From Mesaphorura yosii (taxonomy: Eukaryota > Arthropoda > Collembola > Poduromorpha > Tullbergiidae), in contig WIXG01000054.1 of NCBI GenBank assembly GCA_009869945.1, positions 1-64,000 on the forward strand: a stretch of DNA of 64,000 nucleotides. The letters run 5' to 3'. Below are positions 37,001 to 47,880 of the stretch, piece by piece; within the stretch, counting starts at the first letter, position 1, and every line of letters begins with the position of its first letter. The position numbers and the translations under genes are program-made. The notes under the pieces were generated by a model. The model saw only the letters and a list, made by a program, of their open reading frames with translations, searched no databases and was not told the DNA's origin.

Positions 37001-38865
37001 GCGCCAAATCCGAAGAGCATTCAAACGTATCCAATCACCTTGTGAATGCGGACAACTCATCCTCTGAGATGACCTGTGATAATAGTACAAAGTCAAATCC
37101 AATGATAAATGCCTGCAATGGTGTTTCATCAGACAAACCAGAGGAAAATAATCCTGCAGCCACTCAGGAGGCGGCGGCGCCTGTTCCTCCACCTTCAGGG
37201 CTGACAGATAGCAGTGAACCTGCTTCTGGGTCAACATCATGCTCGAATGCAGGCGCTTCTCAACCGCTCAGCGCCTGCGCCAAGCGCCGCAAGCTGGAAG
37301 ACTACGAGGACGAATGCTACACGCGTGATGAAGCCAGCCTGCACTACGTGGCCGAGTCACAAGATGCACTGGGAAAGCGGATGTTGGGCATTTGCAACAT
37401 TTTACGGAACTTGACATTTGTCCCTGGAAATGATGTTGAGATTGGGAAGAATCAGCAATTTCTAAGTTTGCTCGGAAAGTTGATTCTGCTTCACCATGAC
37501 CATCCACTCAAAGACAAGAATCAGACGGAGACGACTTCTGCGGATGGAAAGGAACCAAAGTCAAGACTGAACTCAACAGATAGTAACACCAACCACAATA
37601 ACAACCTTGTTGTAGTTAAGCAGGAAGAGGAGGCTGAGAGCTCCGCCACTCCAATGGAAGAAGCACCTCTTGCAGTGGCAATTGCTACTGACGATATTGC
37701 AGATGACGCTGATGAGGGCTTGTTTAATCTTGACGACGGCGACTCAATAACCTCCGCCGCTGCCACCGTGATTGCACCAATACGGAATGATGTCGACGCG
37801 GAATCGTGCACCAGCCTCAACAACAACGGAGAGTGGTGGTGGGATTACATTCATGAAATCCGTGAGAATGTCCTTGTCATAATTGCAAACATCTCGGGAC
37901 AAGTTGACTTGAGCCTGTATAGTGAAGAAATTTCAAGACCGTTATTTGACGGGCTGCTTCACTGGGCAGTTTGTCCAGCTGCCTATGGCCAGGATCCATT
38001 CCCGTCGATGAGCTATTCTTCCAGCTCAGTATTGACACCCCAGCGACTTGCCATTGAAGCGCTCTGCAAGCTGTGTGTGACTCAGGGAAATGTCGATCTC
38101 CTTCTCGCAACACCACCATTCGAAAGAATTGAAAGGCTCTGCCAGTTGCTTTGTCGGTGGTTATGCCGTTCTGAAGACCAAGTCCTCCGTGAATTTGCTG
38201 TCAACTTGCTCTCGTATCTATCTGGTGCCGATTCTGGTGTTGCAAGAACGATAGCGCAGCAAAATCCATGCATCTCACTCCTTCTTTCATTCATCGAGCA
38301 GGTAATTAACCAATTTATTATCCTTTTAATAGGTCCCTCAGAAGCTGGACATTTATACTTAATCAATTGCACTTTTTTACAGGCTGAAGCCAACGCGATG
38401 AGCATCGCCAACAATCACGGCTTCGCAATGTTGCGCGAAAATCCAGAATCAATGGGTACAAGCTTGGACATGTTGAGACGGGCCGCAAATACGCTGCTGA
38501 ATCTAGCCAAACATCCCGATAATCGATCCCTGTTTGTGCAACACGAACCGCGGCTGCTTAACCTCGTAATGAGTCAAATTCTGGAGCAGAAAGTGGCTGC
38601 GATTGTGGCTCAAGTACTTTATCAATGTTCCTCGACGGACACACAGTATTGTGGTGGGTCAAACAACTCAGTCAACGACAGTTTCTACACACCTTCAATG
38701 TCTCGAAGTAGAAACGTGAATACAAGCCACCACCACCACACCCACTCTGCCCATTCCCACCCTCACCCTCCTCTCCCAAACCCGTACACACACCAGCACC
38801 ATCCCATAAGTAGTTCGGGAAGTAGTCACCACCATCACCCAGTTGCGTCAATTGCTGCGTCGTAA
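13012..38865 (+). CDS. osa: Osa / ARID1 (BAF250), SWI/SNF subunit
   Basis: Twenty exons: 13012-13806, 18929-19261, 22360-22764, 26584-26668, 29654-29734, 29818-30377, 30448-30679, 30750-30943, 31221-31274, 31564-31752, 31823-32312, 32752-32895, 33168-33607, 33705-33782 (probable cassette), 34074-34290, 34421-34615, 34990-35612, 35685-35939, 36004-38301 and 38383-38865. They give 2716 residues, similar to fly Osa, and all phases close. The N-terminal half is Pro/Gln/Gly/Tyr-rich low complexity. It starts with a conserved TPTLNELLKS motif that contains LxxLL and resembles one in vertebrate ARID1A. The ARID DNA-binding domain spans about residues 914-1025 (exons 10-11). The BAF250_C region runs from about 1690 (EPWRIMMCLKSGLLAETTWA) through EWWWDYI, LDGLLHWAVCP-like and QRLAIEAL segments to about 2640. 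A His-rich tail ends the protein. It is the nuclear subunit that defines BAF-type Brahma complexes. The 5' half has introns of 3-5 kb, the 3' half is compact. Confidence 0.96.
13108..13650 (+). repeat. osa: Internal duplication in osa exon 1
   Basis: Two in-frame copies of a module made of an Asn/Ser tract, then a YRYPP-x-YDPQQQQQ-x-YGPP-x-IPQ core, then His-His-Leu and a Pro-rich end. The YRYPP cores start at 13264 and 13510 (with the preceding Asn codon), an offset of 246 nt or 82 codons. Codons differ between copies, so the duplication is not recent. Confidence 0.75.
16358..16376. repeat. Short inverted repeat ACGCGTAC-gcc-GTACGCGT
   Basis: Perfect 8-nt arms separated by 3 nt within osa intron 1. 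It contains two ACGCGT (MluI/MCB-like) hexamers facing each other. It could be a dimeric factor site or chance; no function is claimed. Confidence 0.45.
18363..18376. repeat. 14-nt perfect palindrome ACGACGTACGTCGT
   Basis: Perfect dyad in osa intron 1, with CRE-like ACGT cores; flanking bases repeat the ACGTACG theme (18354-18361 region). Could be a bZIP-type site. Only the symmetry is seen in sequence. Confidence 0.45.
19262..22359 (+). other. osa: osa intron 2 (3.1 kb)
   Basis: Phase-0 intron, donor GTAAGC at 19262 and acceptor TTATTACAG ending 22359. No gene, RNA or repeat of note recognised. Confidence 0.55.
22765..26583 (+). other. osa: osa intron 3 (3.8 kb)
   Basis: Phase-0 intron, donor GTAAGC at 22765 and acceptor TTTTACAG ending 26583. 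Contains a poly(T) run at about 23101-23114 and an imperfect TTGG-rich stretch at about 23975-24025. No supported gene. Confidence 0.55.
26669..29653 (+). other. osa: osa intron 4 (3.0 kb)
   Basis: Phase-1 intron, donor GTAAGT at 26669 and acceptor CTTTGCAG ending 29653. A short GAAT tetranucleotide run lies near 27719-27737. No supported gene. Confidence 0.55.
31564..32000 (+). other. osa: ARID domain exons of osa
   Basis: Exons 10 and 11 (joined 31752|31823) encode the AT-rich interaction domain. Landmarks are KLYEMDSNPERRVFLDKL, the loop-helix segment KTPLDLFKLYFSVKERGGF, the W in AKAWKDVA, and SSSAAYTLRKHYTKHILPYE ending in ECKFDRGG. These match the helix pattern of ARID1 proteins, which bind DNA with little sequence preference. 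Confidence 0.93.
33705..33782 (+). other. osa: Probable cassette exon of osa
   Basis: A 78-nt segment bounded by a CCGTTTCAG acceptor and a GTAGGC donor, open in the osa frame and phase 0 on both sides. It encodes a Ser/Asn-rich 26-residue piece (FSSSNALPNAKSPRQSEF and on). Because flanking exons (ending 33607, starting 34074) are also phase 0, inclusion or skipping both keep frame. Confidence 0.55.
38302..38382 (+). other. osa: Stop-free 81-nt osa intron 19
   Basis: GTAATT donor and TTTTTTACAG acceptor. Its length is a multiple of 3 (27 codons) and it has no in-frame stop, so retention would add 27 mostly hydrophobic residues to the BAF250_C region. The flanking protein aligns better with ARID1 proteins when it is removed. 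Confidence 0.65.
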
Positions 38866-39545
38866 TGATAAATCACAGTTGTACATTAACAGAGTCTAAT
38901 CTTTAAGGTTGACAATTCGTTTTGACTGACATGTTCACAGTTAATGTGAAAGCTGATGACTTTAATAACCGACTCGGATTAAATAGGGACATATTTGTAA
39001 ATAAAACGGATTTTAAAGATCCTTAAACTCTGACGATTTTAACTGTACAGAATTTTTGTATTCTATGTCTATGAGACTTGTACAAAGTACGAATTAAGAA
39101 TAGACTTTTTGAAATGATGTTGTTGCTGTAAACTTAATCACTAGTAATTGAAGTATATATTTGCAAGGTCAAGTGGTAGTCCAAAAGTCTGCGTCATTGT
39201 TTTTCTTTATTGTTGTCCTATTTTATGTTACTAGACCATATTTATGATACCACTGTACAATGTACAAGTTCGGAATGCATGTAATTTAACGTTATCCACG
39301 TTCAAGAGACGTGAGGACGGCAAAAGATTGGTGTTGCTGCACTGCTGCGGTGGAGCAGCACGGGCATGTGGATTATGAATTCGAAATTTGGCGTACACTA
39401 TAAGCATGTTTCTTAGACTAATTATTCTACTACCGATAATTTTATGACTAATTATGCTATTAGTACGATACGACTTATAAGGATACTATACTTTTGGTCA
39501 TTTAAAATATTTATAGCCACTTTACCATGATAAGTCTTAAATAAA
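38866..39545 (+). terminator. osa: osa 3' UTR with two poly(A) signals
   Basis: The sequence after the osa stop is AT-rich and non-coding. AATAAA hexamers lie at 39000-39005 and 39540-39545, suggesting 3' UTRs of about 150 or 690 nt. The remaining stretch to the RFX start at 39974 shows no gene and should carry the RFX promoter. Confidence 0.55.
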
Positions 39546-39973
39546 GATTGATCAGGATGACAAATTTACCCACCCGTGAATTTTGGTGTTGTTATTTTTT
39601 AAGTGCGTACCCAAAATGCATTCTAGTTTCTCGTTCTAGCAGCATGCCGAGGTGCGGAAGGGAAAGTAGGAATAGGAAATAGAAGGAGGTGGCTGAAGCG
39701 ACGCTGACTCCGAAAGTGTGCAGAGAAGAGTTCCACTTCCAGAGCACTCCCTTCCAGTGTATTCTGCATTGTACGTAGCAACAACAAAGAGCTTACTAGT
39801 ATACTGCTTGCTCCTGAAGCACTTGAGTGAGAGGAGTCAGATGACAACATCGAAAAATTTCTCCCCTTTGCTATGCACTATTCTGTGGTACACGGGTCTT
39901 TAGTAACAACAAAGGCGAAGCCAGCAAGCAAGCGCTGACGGTTCAAACTCGTGCACAAAAAGTCGATAATAAA

Positions 39974-42069
39974 ATGGATCGACTCCGTTCAGAGGCCCTG
40001 AACGGAGCGATGGGGGAGAATTGTGAACCGATCGACAAGCTGAAGGTGGACGACATCCTGGAACAGTACAAAGGGTTGAACAGAAACGAGCAGATCTACC
40101 TGCTCCTCCAGATTGGGGGATGGTAAGACCAGAAGCTATTATTCCTTTCCCTAAAAAAATAAGACAATGGCTGTCGAGCCCGAGAAAATTATAGTGTTAA
40201 ATTTGTTAAAAGCTCGCCAAATGGACACTGCGTTGACACTCTCCGGTGCTGAAATAATCCTGCGATTATTTATTTGCAGCTCGAAACCCACAGGCCTGGA
40301 GCTCCAGAAAACTATCGCTTGGCTTCGAGCAAATTTCCAGGAAGATTATGCTGTAGCGATACCAAAGGAAGACGTTTACTTTTTGTACACGAGTCAAGCG
40401 CTGAGGGATGGCCTGAAGCCAGTATCAACGGCTGATTTCGGAAAGCTTGTCAGACAAGTTTTTCCAGAGGTGGGATCACAACAAGCTCTTGTGTACTGAC
40501 TAGTTGCAAATTACCATGCTACAATTATGATGCCATGATTCAGGTCAAAGCTCGTCGTCTCGGTCAGCGTGGAAGTTCAAAGTATTGTTACGCAAATATC
40601 AGGAGAAAGACGGTTCCAGACGAACGTAAGTTTTATGCAGGTATTTTTTGTGATGAAGGAAGTTTTATTGGGGTTAATAATAAATAAGAGTGATAAATAA
40701 TAGTAATGTATTTCCCGAAAATGGTAAACGTGACCCTTCCGATTATTGCTTAAATTAGAGCTTTATTCCTCATTATCCTCCGAACGCATTCAGGCCTCCT
40801 GTTCCCAATCCTTTATAGTTCTAGAACGTCGTAGACCCGGTGACACAATCGCGCAGCTCACAGTGCGCTTCTCGACACCAAAATGTTCCAGCTCCATAGT
40901 GGCCGTACTTAGCGTTGTGGTTGATAAGCTGGACAATTTCTGCAATTACACAAGTTATGCTTAGGTACAAAGTTAATAAGGCCACAAGTTAAAAGTATTT
41001 CAAATATCACTTACGATCATGATGATAGCTTTGGGGGCAACTAAGTGGAGGTTCTCCACCGGGCATTTGAGAGTAAGAAATCAATTTCTCGTTTAACTTC
41101 TTGACATGAATGTCTCTTGCTGAGCCTGAATCTGCCGTGTAAGGAAGATCTTTTCAGTTGTATTTTCTTCTTTGCCTTTGTTCGCCTGAGGTGCGTCACC
41201 ATCGTCATCACTCGAGCCCAGAAATGAAAATACATTGTTCAAAATTCTCTTGCTGGCTTCGTCAGCCATGGTTTCATATTATGAATGACGTTTAAGAAGC
41301 AAAAATGAGAAACGAGATAATTAATTATTTCTGACACAACTTATCTCAAGGCTCGAAAGTGTTTCTAAAATGTTTTTTTTAGTTATTTTGTTTGTGTTAC
41401 AAACAACCAATTTGCCACGCAGCCAATCAGCGTCCAACATACCACGATAAATTTTTATTTCTATATTTAATAGCTGAACTTCCCGAAATCCCACCGTTGG
41501 AAACTGAAAAGTGTGAAGAAAAGATCTTAGCTTGGGGAACTCGGGCTTTCGGAGTTCCGGTGACATCGTTGGAGGAGTTTTCTCAGGTTATGGCCTGCTG
41601 CCAGGGATTCACACGGCCAATCAAACAGGTATGGTCAAGTGTGCATGATGATACTCTCGAGTTTACAGCGTGATTTACGCGTGCCGTTTTCTTGCAGACT
41701 TCTTCACGGTCACCGACTCCAACAACTTCTGTTGCAACTCCAGCCCGGTCCAACTCGACAGACGATCCGGAGCTCGTCAAACTTGAGCAAACCATGCCAC
41801 ACCTTCGCCAGCTTCTTTGCTCCGGCCAGCAATTCGTCCCAGTGCAATCGACCCACAAACGCCGTCACGTTTCGGCATTTCCAAGCTCTTCTACGCTGCC
41901 ACCGCCACCGTTGCGCTCGGCGTCTGTTCCAATCGGAGAGAATTACTCCACCGACAGCGGGTTCGGAAGCGAAGGGTCCACTCCAAGGAACCCGATGCTG
42001 AGTTCCACTGCGGATGTATTCCAGCCGGAGGAGGAGATTGATTTGTTTGGTGAACTTTTTGGGTATTAA
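39974..42069 (+). CDS. RFX5/RFX7-type winged-helix DNA-binding protein
   Basis: Five exons, 39974-40122, 40280-40469, 40544-40625, 41474-41628 and 41698-42069, give 315 residues with closed phases. The RFX DNA-binding winged helix spans about residues 52-140. Landmarks are AWLRANFQED, KEDVYFLYTSQ, STADFGKLVRQVFPE and the recognition segment KARRLGQRGSSKYCYANIRRK. An N-terminal DDILEQYKGLNRNEQIYLLLQIG resembles the helical region preceding the DBD in RFX5 and RFX7, and ELPEIPPLETEKCEEKILAWG matches the segment that follows it there. RFX factors bind X-box DNA in the nucleus. The dimerisation and extended B/C domains of RFX1-3 are absent. The protein is much shorter than vertebrate RFX7 and ends in a Ser/Pro-rich region with an acidic tail (PEEEIDLFGELFG) that could activate transcription. 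The exon 2 donor (GTGGGA) is weak. A poly(A) signal lies at 42076-42081. Confidence 0.86.
40762..40767 (-). terminator. Poly(A) signal of putative antisense gene
   Basis: AATAAA on the minus strand, 53 nt beyond the stop codon of the small open frame at 40821-41269, inside the RFX intron 3. Its strand and distance support an independent antisense transcript. Confidence 0.4.
40821..41269 (-). CDS. Putative small antisense gene in RFX intron 3
   Basis: The RFX intron 40626-41473 holds a possible three-exon minus-strand gene: 41269..41200, 41125..41015 and 40939..40821, 300 nt in all, giving 99 residues. The start has a good context (AACCATGG). The second intron has a strong GTAAGT donor and a TTGCAG acceptor; the first intron (74 nt, GTGACG to TTCAG) is less certain and without it the two open frames do not join. 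The predicted N-terminus is MADEASKRIL, then an acidic SSDDD, and the C-terminal part is Cys/His-containing (GTFWCREAHCELRDC). I do not recognise the family. No signal peptide or membrane segment is seen. It could be a genuine small gene or a chance reading; transcripts would settle it. Confidence 0.4.
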
Positions 42070-42081
42070 ACCGGAAATAAA

Positions 42082-43561
42082 TGTACAAAATTTTATGTTG
42101 TGATGTAATTATGCTCGTGAAAATCTGAATTTAATTCTGTTTCGTCTTGCGTCTTTATAACGAAGTCTTCGAAACTCTACTGTTACACCAGGTCCCAGGT
42201 GTTGGTAAACATATTATCAAAGCATTATTCATTCCGACGTGGCGTTAACATTAATCCTGCAGTAAGTGGGTATAGGAATGTAATTTGCTAGCACGATAAA
42301 TAGAATTAGCATTGAAACAAGCGACACTTCACAAAATTTTTAATCGATGAGTGTCGATAAAATATAAGGAGAAGAGTTGCATTACAAACGATTAAAACCC
42401 AATTGGAGAGTTGAATGTAGATGTTATCGAGTTATGGTATAAAGAGACATTGGACAATTGGACAATTGGACTCTTGCTTTCTGCCGGTCAAATTGGCCAA
42501 TATACGAAATGTTTATCATTCAATTCATACAGCCTTTTAAGGTAGTCGAATTGCATGGCCTTTGATGCGACTTGTTGCATAAGTAACCTCTGACTTCTAA
42601 CTATACGTACGTGCGTCAATCAATACTGAGCCCTGGCCTGCTTCCGTGCGTCGTGCGCTTGCAATGACCGTACTTAATCTGACAGGTCAAGTCATAGAAC
42701 TACATGCTAAACCATACTTCACGGCCCAGGCATCCAGCCTCAGCCCGCTGGAAATTGAGCTCTCAAAGTAATGCACCCCAATCAGCAATTGGATACAGGA
42801 ATAAATTCCAGGAAAGGTGCGAAAGTTATTACCGCCTTGTACGACAGCATTGCAGCATTCTGTTCACTTCAAATACACAATTATGTATTCAGGCAATTCG
42901 TGTTTCGTGCTCAGCCCTCAAAACAAAGCTCGGATTGATAAAGTTGAATATTATGCAAAATCTCAATTCAAGCCTTATGCGAATTGCAAATTCATCATTC
43001 ATCTAAACGTCGTATGTCGTATGCAAGCAAAAGTGAACCTCCCTTCTCTTTTCCATACTTGGCTTGGCATCTGGCTGGGCTGCGCTGTAACTGAGCAAGC
43101 AACTTTTGTATTGTGGTCCTAATAGCAGAATAATTAATATAAAGTTTAATTCCATGAACTAGCTAAGCACTTCACGATGTAACTTGAGCATGAACACGGA
43201 CCTGTTGAATTTGTACCTGTAACAAAGCCACAAACACAGGCGGAGTTACATCAACATAACTAAAAGTTATGAGATCATCGCCAAAGCCAGCCTTGCCCTA
43301 TTGGTTAACATTGAGTGAACTGAATACCATAAATGTACAAAAGCAATAGCGTCTCTGAGTTTTCCACTCGCTGAGTAAAAGTGTGCTTGTCGTTTGACAG
43401 ACGAGTCTCGAATCAGTCTTGCAATCGCCGGCCGTCAGTGCGTCTGTCTCCTTTGCCTACTTTGTCATCGCACCGTGTTTCTCAATTTGGTTATTGGAAC
43501 TTAGTTGGATTTGGCTCCTTTTCGATTCACTTTTGCATCAACCATCAACTACGAATTAATC
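42082..43561. other. Intergenic, RFX to transgelin
   Basis: About 1.5 kb with no supported gene. A TGGACAAT tandem (about two copies) lies near 42450-42470. The right end should contain the promoter and leader of the transgelin-like gene; several TCAGT initiator-like pentamers occur near 43410-43440. Confidence 0.45.
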
Positions 43562-45876
43562 ATGGCTGCTACACGCGCGACTAAATCTGGATTTGCTGCA
43601 GAGGCAGAACGAAAAGTAAGTTGACTAGATTATGTTAACTAGATAGCCGATAGTTGGAACATGGAAATCATTTGAGGCAAGACGAAGAGACACTGCACAT
43701 CAGACAAGGCCGGACTTGAAATCGCATGCGTGAGGTTCCTAGTCAAGTAACTCACAATGTTGCTGCACGCTTATCACATCTAGTGGAAGATAAGGAGTCC
43801 GGATTCACTTGCAATTAAGTTCGCTTTCGGCCGTTCAGTGTTTTTACAAGGCACTACAAAGCATCTGCATGCATTCTCGTACCTGCTTGAAAGTCGAAGC
43901 GTCAAAGCCAGAAATTGACACAAGTGTTTTTGATTCATGTCTGTCGGCGTATTAAGTAGAAATAGTATACTATAAAATAGCTGTTTAATACTTGAAACAC
44001 GATCACGATTAAATACCTGCCATAGGCAATTGATAGTGACCACTGCGATGATAATGATAACAGCATTGCAGATTTTAGCAAGGTTTTCAGTTTTCGCACG
44101 AAGCCAATATGACATTTTGCATTATGTTGCATGCTCCTATCAACAATGAATGGATCATTTCAAAGATTTCGAAAGTCACTCATCGTACTTAGTAATTTAA
44201 TATTTCGCTGGTCACCACGAGGCGGTGACGCTCAGAAGGGCGCCGTGACCGTGACATAATTTTGTATGTAAACATGCACATATATTTCGCATGACTCAAT
44301 CAACAGTACCAGTTGATGAACCGATGAACTCATACTTCGCTCAAGGCTAAAGGTGGAATTCCTATTTCACAAAAATTCTTCTCGCGATTTACCATTTTAG
44401 CCAGTCCAGAGATGACAAAGAAAATTCTAAATCCAGATGTTCATTATTAAGCGTGACATAATCATGTGCGTTAAGCATGACTTCTCGTTCCATTCGCATT
44501 GCTGCGTCGTCGTGGTTAAAACTAAAAAAGTAGGGCGAGCTCGCGAACAGTCACCGGAAAGGAAATATCATGATTTCAAATTCCAGGAGAAGCAAGCCAG
44601 AGGAAGTTGATTTTTGCACGCATGAAAAACGAAGACATAAAACTGTGTCTTGTGGTGTTTTGTAGCACCATGAATAACATCAACACATGTTCTGCGAATT
44701 TTCCGTCATCCAAATCCATCGGCATCTGCCACATCGCAGGGGCTTGCACCTCTTCACACTTAAAATTTGCAAATTAACACTTCTGCACATTTTACAAAAC
44801 ATGAGAATGCATATTTAATCTTTGTACACAACGCCGCTACGTGTGCTATGCACTCTTTGCGTGGCGTGCTTAGCCTTTCGGATGTCACTAAAGTCACCGG
44901 CCCACTAATTTCCAGCTGCGGTTTTCCTTCATTGTTATTCTTTGGTTGCTTGCTGTGTTAATATTTAGCATGATCGCATCTTCTCATCCGTGGTAATGAC
45001 TCATCTTGGTCGACGGGCGGTCAATGCAGGCGGCAGTGAACAGAAAAACTGAGTACTTGTAACTCCGAGCATCTCATGTGCGAAAGGATTAAATTTCTTT
45101 TCTGACTTTTAACATCATGGCAATGGAAAAAGTAAAAAAGATGACACCATTACCATTTATGTCTCGGGAATTAATCAATTTTGACCGAAAGAACTCATGC
45201 ACACTGTTACTTTGCCCTCTCCTTCTTGCCTTTTAATCATGAATGACTAACACGTATTGGCTTTGTTGCAGATCTTGAGCAAATACAATGAAGAGCACGC
45301 GCAAGAGGTCCTTGAGTGGATAAAGGTCATCACAAAGGACAACATCAACACAAGCGGTGACATGGAGAACTTCTATACAGTGCTGAAGGATGGGACCCTC
45401 CTTTGCAAGTGAGTCTCACATCGCAAACATGAATCAAATGTTATCTGAGATTTGATTTTTATGAACTGATTGTGAACTTTGCTGCTTACCGTAGACTTAT
45501 CAATGGTCTGAAGCCCGATTCAATTCGCAAAGTGAACGAGTCGCAGATGGCTTTCAAGTGTATGGAGAACATCAACAACTTTTTGACAAAAGTCACCGAG
45601 TTTGGCGTCCCATCTCAAGAACAGTTTCAGACGGTCGACCTGTGGGAACGTCAAAACCTGAACTCGGTTGTCATCTGTCTGCAATCACTCGGGCGAAAAG
45701 CGTCTAATTTCGGAAAGCCAGGAATTGGACCGAAGGAAGCGTCGAAAAATGTGCGCAGTTTCACTGAAGAGCAATTGAAGGCAGGAGAAGGCGTGATTGG
45801 ACTGCAAATGGGATCTAACAAAGGAGCCACTCAAGCTGGACAAAATTTTGGAAAGCCAAGACATATCGTTGACTAA
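43562..45876 (+). CDS. Transgelin / muscle protein 20-type CH-domain protein
   Basis: Three exons, 43562-43615, 45272-45408 and 45495-45876, encode 190 residues, the usual size of transgelin/Mp20/Chd64 proteins. A single type-3 calponin homology domain spans about residues 25-140 (EVLEWI, LKDGTLLCKLIN, FKCMENINNFL and DLWERQNLNSVVICLQSLGR). One calponin-like repeat closes the protein (VIGLQMGSNKGATQAGQ, then FGKPRHI). Such proteins bind and bundle actin in muscle and cytoskeleton. The start MAATRATKSGF is chosen because it is the only ATG before a donor that joins to exon 2 in frame; the first exon is short and separated by a 1.66 kb intron, a common layout for muscle genes with intronic enhancers. 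A poly(A) signal lies at 45972-45977. Assignment to Mp20 rather than Chd64 is not possible by eye. Confidence 0.92.
43616..45271 (+). other. Transgelin-like gene intron 1 (1.66 kb)
   Basis: Phase-0 intron from GTAAGT to TTTGTTGCAG. No supported gene on either strand; likely place for muscle regulatory elements by analogy with other transgelin genes (inference). Confidence 0.5.
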
Positions 45877-45977
45877 ATGGATGCTTAGAATGAGAAATGA
45901 TAGCATGCGCTGTTGTACAACAAGTACTACGGATTCTTTTTTCTATGATTTTGTTGTGACTTTTGAATTAAAATAAA

Positions 45978-46666
45978 TTGTGTAAAGAGCCTGCTGCTAC
46001 TTGAGGAATTTCTTTGACTGACGCTGCATCGGAAGGCGATATTAGTCAAATTATTGGTTAACTCATCAGATGAACATTCAATGAAGTTTCGTACAACTCT
46101 ACATTGGGATTAAAGTTATGTTTTTGTACAGATTGTACATATTGAGTGGGCGTATATCGTGCAAACTCTGCGCTGATGGATTCCAGGAAGAAATGCTCAT
46201 TTAATTAAATTTTTGTATCATTCTTGATATGACTTTGGTTAAAACATAGGGGACTAATTTGTAAGAAAGTTTACACAACGGATTGAAATGAAATGAATTA
46301 ACGTCCGGTTTAATAAATTCCATTTCAGAATACACATTATACTAGCGGTACTGTATCACAAGGATCGTGATAGCACGACCGTCACTTTTCCTTACACTCA
46401 CGTGCACTTATCATGCAGCTTTTCATCGTAATCGTAACCTTTGACCTGCACTCTGGAGTACGAAAAAACTACACACTCGCGCTCGCTTAAAAGTCCAAGT
46501 CCAAAGATGAAAGGCGAACAAAGATCAGCTATGTCACAGTCAACCAGAGATAAGTTTATCACGCTCGCCCTGCGGATGCTTCACATTCATTTCGAGGTCG
46601 TGATGATGATCATTCTGAGCCGGAGCTTTCTACTGGAACAAACTGAAAGACTTGTCGTAGCTAAAG
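45978..46666. other. Intergenic / leader of first DGAT2-like gene
   Basis: About 690 nt with no separate gene. Several ATGs precede the DGAT2-like start codon at 46667 in another frame (from 46507 on), so the true leader must either begin after them or carry upstream frames. Confidence 0.4.
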
Positions 46667-47880
46667 ATGGAGACATCAACGTCTGCTGTTCTACCACAAC
46701 CTCGCCATCACCTGGACAAACCGTTCTCGTTTTTCGGCATAGAATTCGCACCGCTGAACATCCCCACAAAGCGGAGGCTGGAAACTCTTGCCGTTCTTTA
46801 CGTCGTAGTCAACTTTTTCTTTGCTCTGATTCACTGGGCAGCTCTTTTCTACCTCATTCGGTCTGATTACTATTACCTGGGCCTCCTGTACATTTCCTGG
46901 GTTGCGTACGATCGGGACACGCCAGCGAGAGGTGAACACCGCGATTCTGCCATTGCAGCACATGTGGCTGGTCGTGAGTTTACAGTTTTCCCTGCACTTG
47001 TTTTCAGGTGCGAGACTGGTGCCTTGGTTTCGCCGACTGGGTATCTGGAAGTACTACGCTTCCTACTTCCCAATCACGCTCGAGAAAACGGTCGACCTCG
47101 AAACTGACCATAACTACATTTTTGGCTACCATCCGCACGGCATTATGAGCTACGGCGCATTCGGGAATTTTGCGACAGACGGCACAGGATTCAGTTCCCT
47201 CTTCCCAGGCATTACGCCGTATCTCGTGACTCTGAAGCTCAACTTTTGGACTCCCTTTCATCGAGATCTGGCCCTGTTCCGTGGAATTATAGACAGCAGC
47301 AAGGAGAGCATCAACTGGATGCTCCAACGCATGGGAAAGGGCAATGCCGTCGTGATTGTGCTCGGTGGAGCGGCGGAGTCATTGCACGCTGTTCCAAATA
47401 CAATGAAGTTGACGCTCAAGTCGAGAAAGGGCTTCATCAAGCTCGCCATTCAAAATGGGTGGGTGTAAAAATTAATCGAAGGCCTTGGATCTCATAAGAT
47501 GAGAATTTGATCATTCCATTTGCAGTGCGTCCGTTGTTCCAGTCATCTCGTTTGGGGAAAACGAGATTTTCTCACAGGCTCCTCATGCTGAAGACTCGTT
47601 CATCCGCAAATTTCAGCATCAGATGAAGCACTGGCTCACGTTCACATTCCCAGTCTTCCACGGTCGTGGTATCTTCCAGTACTCGATGGGGCTTATGCCT
47701 TACAGGAAGCCGATTCACACAATCGTCGGAGTGCCAATTCATCTCACGAAAAACGCCAAGCCCACCCAAGAAGAAATCGACGAGGCCCATGCCGCGTACG
47801 TCAGGGGACTGACAGAACTGTTTGATGTGAATAAAGCCAAGTACGCAGAGGATCCAAAGCTGGAGTTGGAAGTTCAATAG
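46667..47880 (+). CDS. DGAT2/MOGAT-family acyltransferase, copy A
   Basis: Three exons, 46667-46931, 47008-47458 and 47526-47880, give 356 residues, typical for DGAT2/MOGAT enzymes. An N-terminal membrane hairpin lies at about residues 45-85. It is followed by the catalytic HPHG motif (130-133), then [10 protein letters not shown], the glycine-rich VIVLGGAAESL, and the RKGFIKLAIQNGASVVPV segment that is diagnostic of the family. The FGYHPHGIM context fits metazoan DGAT2/MOGAT. These ER enzymes transfer acyl groups from acyl-CoA to diacylglycerol or monoacylglycerol, making triacylglycerol for lipid droplets. Whether this copy prefers mono- or diacylglycerol cannot be read. Intron positions and phases are identical to copy B at 52285-53541, including a 451-nt middle exon, so the two arose by local duplication. 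A poly(A) signal lies at 47971-47976. Confidence 0.92.

Noticed and set aside
37521-38414. Minus-strand open frames opposite osa exon 19
   Set aside because: They are antisense shadows of a long conserved coding exon with no independent similarity.
42704-43122. Overlapping open frames upstream of the transgelin-like gene
   Set aside because: No conserved motif, no splice context; consistent with chance in intergenic DNA.
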